From Salvator merianae (taxonomy: Eukaryota; Chordata; Lepidosauria; Squamata; Teiidae): 64,000 nt of DNA. The position numbers were made by a program, and so were the translations under genes. Within the stretch, counting starts at the first letter, position 1; every line of letters begins with the position of its first letter. Positions 57,850 to 64,000 of this stretch are shown here, one piece after another. The DNA is taken from positions 109,407,610 to 109,471,609 of the forward strand of contig QVOM02000034.1 of assembly GCA_003586115.2 (NCBI GenBank). Reading direction: 5' to 3'. Under the pieces are notes generated by a model. That model did no database searches. It saw nothing but the letters and a program-made list of their open reading frames with translations, and had not been told where the DNA came from.

Positions 57850-58110
57850 CTTTCTTCCTTCCTTCCTTCCTTCCTTCCTTCCTTCCTTCCTTCCTTCCTT
57901 CCTTCCTTCCTTCCCTCCCTCCCTCCCTCCCTCCCTCCCTCCTTCCTTCCTTCCTTCCTTCCTTCCTTCCTTCCTTCCTTCCTTCCTTTCTTTTGTCCTT
58001 CCTTCCTCTCTCTTTCTTGTTTCTCTTTCTCTTTCTTTCTCTTTCTCTCTTTCTTTCTTTCTTTCCTCCTTTCTTCCCTCCTTCCTTCCTTCCTTTGTTC
58101 CTTTTCCCAA
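57850..58110. repeat. (TTCC)n/(TCCC)n/(TTTC)n pyrimidine tract
   Basis: About 260 bases almost wholly C and T on the + strand, ending about five bases before the acceptor of exon 15. It is the exon's polypyrimidine tract by position. Long Pro/Leu/Ser and Lys/Glu/Gly open frames across it are artefacts. Confidence 0.97.
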
Positions 58111-58115
58111 CACAG

Positions 58116-58337
58116 TATGGCCAAGTGCTCCATTACAGCAACCCCCACCTGCTCTTTCTCTTCCTGCTGACCTTCGTCACGGCCAGCATCATGCAGTGTT
58201 TCTTGCTGAGCACCTTTTTCTCCAAGGCCAACCTGGCAGCCGCCTGCAGTGGAGTCATCTACTTTACCCTGTACTTGCCCCACATCGTCTGCTTTGCCTG
58301 GCAGGACCGTCTGACCATCAAGATAAAGATTATGGCA
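58116..58337 (+). CDS. ABCA4: ABCA4 exon 15 (TM4 and TM5)
   Basis: Coding exon of 74 codons, phase 0 at both ends, about residues 721-794. It encodes [18 protein letters not shown] (helix 4 continues through [11 protein letters not shown]), then [15 protein letters not shown] and helix 5 ([16 protein letters not shown]), ending [26 protein letters not shown] is highly conserved in ABCA4. The acceptor CCCAACACAG is at 58106-58115 and the donor GTAAGA is at 58338. The length of 222 bp equals human exon 15. The polypyrimidine tract is a roughly 260-bp TTCC/TCCC/TTTC microsatellite running up to the acceptor. Confidence 0.97.
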
Positions 58338-58774
58338 GTAAGAAACCTCTTCACTCCCTCAGGAAGGGTTGTGACCTAAGTCTTTCTCAAAGATTAATCT
58401 CTAGCTTATCCTCAGATATTTTGTCGCCGGCTCAGAGGTGTTCCCAGTTTTTCATCTTGATATGTGAGCTGTATCGTAGGGGTCATCTTTTGCTAAGATG
58501 GTGGTGATGATGATGTACCCAGAATTTAAAAAAGCAAATCCATGTTTGCAAAATGCAATGTTTGCATCTACATTATCCTTTCCCCTATGCCTTTTGCAAA
58601 AATAAGCATTTTTCTTTTTTGTTTAATCCTGCAATCCTAGGCAGACTTTCAAGCATTGCTTTTCAACTAACTGAATGTTTAGTTATTGCTAAACATGGGT
58701 GTGTGTGAAAATGGCACAACCCTTCTCCACCTATTTGTGGGGGGGGAAACCAAAAAATAGAGGCATTTCACCAC

Positions 58775-58995
58775 ATAGGGTCCACTGTGCCTTGTTCCAC
58801 TTCTGTGTTCCAGACTAGGCCATAGTGGTCTGTCAGTTGAGCCCTTGATCTGGATTACATTTCATCCTATGTGGACAGAGCATACCATCAGTGGGTGGAG
58901 CCTCATAGATCCACAATACCACGTGGACCGACGAGGCCCTGAAGAGGACCATGAGAGGTCCTAATATGGAACACAGTTTAGTGCAGAAAGGCCCA
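58775..58995 (+). mobile_element. Family B MITE, right part
   Basis: GTGGACAGAGCATACCATCA, GAGCCTCATAGATCCACAAT and GACCGACGAGGCCCTGAAGA match the right half of 15484-15874. It ends AGTGCAGAAAGGCCC. Confidence 0.55.
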
Positions 58996-59243
58996 TAATT
59001 TCTGAGATTCTGGACTAGCTTTGCCTCTGCTTATTCACAATAGCATGTTCACTCAGAAGTCTTCCTGCATTCAACTAGAAGTGAATTCAAGACCATAGGC
59101 TTATCTTTGAAGCCAAAGGGTACAAGACAGAAAATAGAATAAACATAATTTGCAATAAGAGGGATGATGATATTAAGGGGAACATGTAAAATATGTTGTT
59201 TTCTTAAGTTGTGCAAACATAATGCATAGAACATAGGTTTGTG

Positions 59244-59244
<1 letters not shown>

Positions 59245-59290
<46 letters not shown>
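59245..59290. repeat. (GAAA)n(GATA)n microsatellite
   Basis: Compound tetranucleotide run. Confidence 0.95.
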
Positions 59291-59291
<1 letters not shown>

Positions 59292-59869
59292 CACACATAC
59301 TGCTGATTAAATTGCTTTAACCTGCCCTAGTGTGCAGGTAAGAATATGTTTGTATATATATTCTTATTGTGAAAATCTTTTGTTTGCTGGGCTCAGAAGA
59401 AAGTAGGTGTTAATTTCAAAATCTGTTATAGAAATACATGAGGGAAAAAATTCCTGAAAACTTTACTTTCACATCCACTGGCTCCCATCTTCCCATGATC
59501 ACGACTTGGGGCTATTCCTGTTAAAACATTGGCTAATTTGCAAATCACGTTGATCGATCACATCAGGAGGCTGAATAATTTGCTTCTGGATCCTCCAGTA
59601 GCAGATTCCCCTCCCTGGATTGGGTGAAATTGTGGCCTTTACATTAATCAGCTTATTGCCCAGGCAATCTGTTTTCTCCTTTAATACGTACTGCTCATCA
59701 GGGAGTTGAAAGTGATAGGGTGTGAGATTAGATTTAATCACCATTCTTTTATTGGGATTTTTGAAATTACTATTTTTAAAAAGTAAAACTTTTAAAAAGT
59801 CAAAGTTCACTGAGGGCAGGGGAATAAATGTAAATGTGAGGAAGAGAACTTGGAAAATTATAAGACACA

Positions 59870-60086
59870 GGCTGTGATCAGATGCAGCAGAAAACAAAAA
59901 AAGCTTCTTTGAGGCACATTTGAGGCATCTTCAAGATGGGATTGTTCACACACCAGTCTGCCCCTCCCCCTCTTATGAATATTCTATGCTAGAAAACATC
60001 AATTAGAGAAGGACTGGGAACTGTTTTCCTGAGGTGCCTCCAATGTGCCTCCGAGGCACCCCCTTTTGTTATGTCTGAGCACAGCC
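59870..60086. mobile_element. Family G MITE, complete
   Basis: GGCTGTGATCAGATGCAGCA at the left and TGTCTGAGCACAGCC at the right are inverted ends. AGGCACATTTGAGGCATC has an inverse partner GGTGCCTCCAATGTGCCTCC. It is flanked by ACA and ATA, a possible mutated 3-bp duplication. Confidence 0.55.
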
Positions 60087-60096
60087 ATACAGGTTG

Positions 60097-60330
60097 AGGC
60101 TGTGATCACACACAGTAAAAAAGGGAAACACTTCTGAAGCAGCTTAGAGACGGTTCACAGGTGGGGTCATTCACACACCAGTCTGCTCCTCTACCCTCCC
60201 ACGAACATTCTTTCCTAGAGAAGACAGCTTAGAGATACGAAGAGAACAGAAGGGCCAGACGCTACTGTCTTCAAGACATCTCTGAGATGCTTTTTTTGCA
60301 TCTGAAAGAAGCAACATCAAAAATGCAAGG
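60097..60330 (+). mobile_element. Family G MITE, second copy in tandem
   Basis: GAGGCTGTGATCACACACAG start. GAAGCAGCTTAGAGACGG and the inverse ACATCTCTGAGATGC-type block at the right. It follows the first copy after about 12 bases; the right end is diverged. Confidence 0.5.
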
Positions 60331-60473
60331 AAGAGTATCAAGGATGTCCATCTCAAGCCAGAAAAGGCCTTTCTCTTTTTTTATTTCTTTTATGATGACA
60401 TATATTCACTGATAAGATCCCGTTTTTCCCCGTCAAAGTAACTTGACCAGCCCTCTCCTAAACTCTCTTCCAG

Positions 60474-60678
60474 AGCTTGCTTTCACCTGTGGCTTTTGGA
60501 TTTGGTACAGAATACTTGTCCCGATATGAAGAACAAGGAATTGGCTTACAGTGGGATAACATCCGAACAAGCCCTCTGGAAGGAGATCAATACAGCTTCT
60601 TATTTTCAATGGAGATGATGCTTTTTGACGCTTTTATGTACGGAGTGCTGGCTTGGTACTTAGATAACGTATTTCCAG
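60474..60678 (+). CDS. ABCA4: ABCA4 exon 16 (loop and TM6)
   Basis: Coding exon for about residues 795-863. It reads [20 protein letters not shown], then [18 protein letters not shown], and ends with helix 6 ([20 protein letters not shown]) followed by PG, with the last codon split. The GFGTEYL motif distinguishes ABCA4 from ABCA1, which has Cys in place of Thr. The acceptor is CTTCCAG (AG at 60472-60473) and the donor GTATGG is at 60679. The length of 205 bp equals human exon 16. The split codon corresponds to human Gly863, a well-known disease position at the exon 16/17 boundary. Exon 17 is not in the remaining 3.3 kb. Confidence 0.96.
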
Positions 60679-61639
60679 GTATGGCTATCTCTCAACACTT
60701 ACTTTATGTGGAGGTGATAACTGAGGGACTGTTGCTCTTAATGGGCAAAATTATGCCTCCTCTGTTTTAACAGAATTGAACTATAAATTTGGCTTAAAAT
60801 GTCAAGTAATCAAATTAGCTCAGACATCAATGCATTTAAAATTAGGACTCCATTTAAGTTAAGAATATTTCAGGACCAATTATTTCAGATTAAATCTTAT
60901 CAGATTTAATGGAAGTGATTAATGTGCAGAAAAAAATAAGTTTGAATGGATGGTGCTCCAGCAAAACATATCAGGCTGTTTATTTTGGTACCAATGAAAT
61001 TTCAGAACTGTTTTCTCAGCAACTAATTTTTATTTTTTGTTTTGCTAGTTAAAAGCAGAGGTAAATAGGGGAATCAAACAGAAACACCTGTTAATGTTTC
61101 AAATGTAGCCTCCAATCCTTATTTCTGCTCATAGAATTAAATATTGCAGACACCCCTTCTCAATCTAACTCCTTCTGCTGGATGAAAAGCTGCTTCTGAG
61201 GACTGAGAACCTTCTAGAATAGTGTGGGATGTTTAGGAACGAGGAATTAGGGAAAAACTAGAGACTCCCTATTGAACAGTGACATTGGTGCCTCTGAGCC
61301 ACTCATAGCTTGAGATAATCCAGCTTCATACAAAGTACAGATGGAACATTTTAAAAAGCTATTTACGTACGCAGGGATTATGACCATGTGTAGTTGCTGC
61401 TGCTAAAAAGCATTTCATAACTATTTTTATGATAGAATATCTACCAACAAAAGGTTTGCTCCCTTTCTAAGACACTATGCTGTTTTTTCCTGAGCAAGCA
61501 GCCACTGTCAGCAATGTGGCAAATAATTCATGAGGTCAAAAGTCCAAAGGAAGAGCCTGACCTCTATTTGCAAATTGCCAAACTAGAGAAACATTTATTT
61601 CCCTTCCTAGATAGTGGAAAGAATGTTTAAAAGAGAGTT

Positions 61640-61850
61640 TTGAGTGCAGCTACACCTGAATTTTAATCCACCTTCAATCCGCCTTCAGTGGTCAGCAGTT
61701 TTCCTTCCAGGTTATGTTACCCAGAAAACCCACCTTGGGATTAGATAAAGCAGAAGGAAAACAGCTGATCGCTTTGCTGATGCGTTCTCTCATTCCAAAG
61801 GTGGACTGAGAATTTTATTTAAAACTTAGATATAGCGGGGTCCACTCTAT
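61640..61850. mobile_element. Family F MITE
   Basis: GTGCAGCTACACCTGAATTT at the left and AAAACTTAGATATAGCGGGG at the right, with AGCAGTTTTCCTTCC / AGAAGGAAAACAGCTG as an internal inverted pair. Diverged copy of 42519-42730. Confidence 0.55.
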
Positions 61851-62129
61851 GTGACAATTTTAATCAGATGGCCTGGTTCTTCTTCTTTAGCTGCTGACAA
61901 ATGCAAAATTTGAGACAGCCTTCTGTGCTGTTGAGACTGAGCTTGAGCAATCTAGAATGGAAGACATGCTGATCCTTCACCTCAGTATATAACTGTTTCA
62001 ACAGGCACCTGTACTGCAGCATATGCTGATGAAACAGGCCCTTGGACACTCATGAAACCTGAAATATGAAGCAAGGCTCAGCAGATGGTCACTCCTCACC
62101 CCACAGTTCTATTGCTCCTGCTCCACAAG

Positions 62130-62235
62130 AGCAGGAGTGCTCAACTATGGTCCTCCAGATGCTTCTGAACTACAGTTCCCAGCATTCAACTCTTACATGC
62201 TGGAACAGAATGCTGGGAGCCATAGTGGCTCTGGA
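62130..62235. repeat. Small palindromic repeat
   Basis: CTCCAGATGCTTCTGAACTA, CAGTTCCCAGCATTC, and the inverse AGAATGCTGGGAGCCATAGT form a foldback of about 100 bp. Confidence 0.55.
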
Positions 62236-62570
62236 GATTCCAGTCCTCTGGTGGACCTTAACAATGAGATTTACCAGCAGACCAGGCTCCGTATTTTGGA
62301 CTACAGAGGCATTGCAGATGGCACACTATCATAGGCTAAAATACAATGGGGGACCTGTTTTGGTGGCACACTAGGAAGCGCTGCCAAGAGTGGCACCAGA
62401 AGTCAGTGCACCCTCAAAATGGGCCCTCCCAGAAACAGCAAAGGCCTGGAACTTTCAGCCTTTGATGTCTGTGCACCAGCTTGGGCTGGGCCCAACCTTT
62501 GAAGTCTGCAGCTGAGGCTGACCCAGCATGGGCCATCCTGTGTGCAGAGGGACCTTAACCTGTGCTAGCA
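62236..62570 (+). mobile_element. Family B-like MITE
   Basis: TACCAGCAGACCAGGCTCCG, then ATTTTGGACTACAGAGGC. The block GTTTTGGTGGCACACTAGGA and the right part GTGTGCAGAGGGACCTTAAC match family B layout. Confidence 0.4.
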
Positions 62571-63327
62571 CTAATCCAGCTCAGCATGGGCTGAAGTACC
62601 TAGTATGGGAAAACCTACACCCTGCGGAAACAGCCTAAGTCTCCCCAAAGGGGTGTTCCCAGGAAAGAGAGAAGGACAGACAATAGCTGCTGTCTGCTGC
62701 AACCAAACCTTCTCCACTTTCTGGCACTGCTCAGAGCATTCAGTGAATTTTTTATCCATAAAATGTGGGGCGTAATTAAATGAAATCCCAAGGAAAATAA
62801 TTGATGGGGAAAAGTTGAAAAATGAAGCCTATTTTCTCCGCTGCTCTCTTTCTGGTTTGACTCCTCTGGCTCGAAAACATCTGGATACAATTTAAGGTGG
62901 CATCCAGAGAGCAGACTTTGCAGCCAAATCCTGGGAGAATCCCCTCAGGAGACAGCATAGACGTGGGAACCACAGCAGGCACACGTTTCACCTTGCTGTG
63001 GCTGCCACATGTGAAGGGACATGCTGCACGGACGTAGTCCACACAGCGGCAAAGTTCCAGTCGTGGGAATCAGGCCCAGTGAGTCATTTCTTTCCTCTCA
63101 AGCATCTGCACATGGGGATACAACCAGTATTGCTTGAGACAACCTCAGAATAGCTCACCCGTGATTATCAGTGGCGTTTTGGGTGATGCAGGGGCTGGTA
63201 GGAGGCAGGTGTGTGTGGACACTCTGTCTGCTGAGCATTCTGTTGTTTGGCCACCCAGCTCCCAGACCATATCGAAGCACCCTGTGAGCCCACATGGACA
63301 CAGCTACAGTTACAAATTACTGTACTT

Positions 63328-63756
63328 GGTCCCTGTCCAGATGGGGGCAATTATAATGCAATTATGTCTGCACTAAGTTGGATTGCCGCATGTACCTGTG
63401 GCACCCCACTGTAGCCCTGCTATGTCCCCATTAAATCACACTATTACCTATTTTGGGAAACTCCAGCTCTGGTCATGGGTTTTCCCAAAATAACACTATT
63501 ACTTACCTGGTGAACAGAGTCACCATCTTTGCTGCGGCCCCTGCACATTTGTGGGGGTCACAAAAGATGGATGCACACGCACAGTGGTGATGATCGCGGG
63601 GGCCACGCGCCATGGTAGTACTCGATGTGCACATCACTATATCACTCACATCACTATATCACTGTCTGTTCTAGAGGTGATTATTCTGGAGGGGCTTTTC
63701 TCTGGAATATCGCCTGTTAGCACAATATTCAGCTGGCGTCCAGAGGCGGCCTTTCT
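63328..63756 (+). mobile_element. Family D MITE
   Basis: CCCTGTCCAGATGGGGGCAA start and TCAGCTGGCGTCCAGAGGCG end. GGATTGCCGCATGTACCTGT with its partner, and the repeated TTTTGGGAAACTCC / GGGTTTTCCCAAAATA inverted pair. Confidence 0.55.
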
Positions 63757-64000
63757 CTTTGGAAGGGCTCTGTTCTTAGTGAAGCAGAGGAATTGAGAGT
63801 AGTAGCTAGGGTAACTCAAGAATGTGAGCTGGAAAATCCCCTTTTCAAAGCTTGCCTGTTTGCTACTTATTAACGATTCAACCCATCCCTAGACTTATGA
63901 TAGCTTGATTCCATAATTAAGCTACGAGTTTTGAAAAACAAAACATCTCAATGAAGTATCTTTGTTTGGCTTTTTTTTTTTTTCGGATAGAGGGAAAAAT

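Larger units (their letters stand above)
51043..58115 (+). other. ABCA4: ABCA4 intron 14
   Basis: GT-AG intron of about 7.1 kb. It contains elements at 52060-52260, 53213-53400, 53865-54340, 54974-55385, 55792-56336 and 56861-57355 and the pyrimidine microsatellite at 57850-58110. No recognisable content was seen in 51045-52055, 52265-53210 (a LINE-like AATAAATAAATAA end lies near 52700), 53405-53860, 54345-54970, 55390-55790, 56340-56750 and 57360-57845. Confidence 0.8.
58338..60473 (+). other. ABCA4: ABCA4 intron 15
   Basis: GT-AG intron of about 2.1 kb. It contains a family B end (58775-58995), a GAAA/GATA microsatellite (59245-59290) and two tandemly placed family G elements (59870-60330). 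I saw nothing recognisable in 58340-58770 and 59295-59865. Confidence 0.8.
60679..64000 (+). other. ABCA4: ABCA4 intron 16 (partial)
   Basis: The first 3.3 kb of intron 16, running off the window end. Elements are seen at 61640-61850 (family F), 62130-62235 (foldback), 62236-62570 (family B-like) and 63328-63756 (family D). I saw nothing recognisable in 60680-61635, 61855-62125 and 62575-63325. I searched for the 66-bp exon 17 (expected to encode an acidic start, then PLPW and QESYW) and did not find it. Confidence 0.75.

Noticed and set aside
57618..58507. Open frames of 185-221 codons on both strands
   Set aside because: They run across the pyrimidine microsatellite and, on the + strand, through exon 15 in the right or wrong frame. 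Only 58116-58337 is coding.
60679..64000. ABCA4 exon 17
   Set aside because: No sequence encoding the expected PLPW...QESYW region with splice sites was found, so it presumably lies beyond the window.

Overview
This window is vertebrate nuclear DNA, almost entirely intron and transposon sequence. It carries a middle-of-gene segment of one gene on the + strand: the retinal ABC transporter ABCA4, the photoreceptor and RPE lipid flippase that clears N-retinylidene-phosphatidylethanolamine. Twelve consecutive coding exons are present and correspond to human exons 5-16. Every one has the same length as its human counterpart (128, 198, 90, 241, 140, 117, 198, 206, 177, 223, 222 and 205 bp; 2145 bp together), with GT-AG borders and an uninterrupted frame. 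They encode about residues 148-863: most of the large first extracellular/intradiscal domain (ECD1) and transmembrane helices 2-6 of the first half. Exons 1-4 lie before the window. Exon 17 onward (nucleotide-binding domain 1 and the second half) lies after it. No second confident gene, RNA gene, CRISPR array or prokaryotic feature is visible.

The organism is most likely a non-avian reptile, probably a lepidosaur (squamate or tuatara). The ABCA4 protein is clearly diverged from mammals. The introns hold CR1 and L2-like LINEs, tRNA-derived SINEs, long microsatellites and a dense population of short foldback DNA transposons. The taxon is an inference.

Layout: exon 5 (57-184); intron 5 (8.2 kb, with an unexplained exon-like open frame on the minus strand at 4094-4581 and a 1.2-kb DNA transposon-like element at 1838-3003); exon 6 (8377-8574); intron 6 (12.2 kb, many MITEs, including a GC-rich one inserted into a LINE at 16780-17358); exon 7 (20776-20865); exon 8 (22556-22796); intron 8 (palindrome-rich element and an L2-like LINE); exon 9 (25570-25709); exon 10 (27112-27228); intron 10 (SINEs); exon 11 (30650-30847); intron 11 (11.0 kb); exon 12 (41873-42078); exon 13 (43461-43637); intron 13 (hAT element, and an inverted second copy of the 1838-3003 element); exon 14 (50820-51042), with a CR1 tail touching its acceptor; intron 14, ending in a 260-bp pyrimidine microsatellite touching the acceptor of exon 15 (58116-58337); exon 16 (60474-60678); and 3.3 kb of intron 16.

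The commonest intronic component is a set of short inverted-repeat elements. I call them families A-H here for want of a library match. Several have ends beginning GGGCC or GGCTG, and several copies are flanked by 3-bp direct repeats (TAA, AGC, CAT, GTG), the pattern expected for PIF/Harbinger-type MITEs. Family assignment and many outer borders are by eye and approximate.
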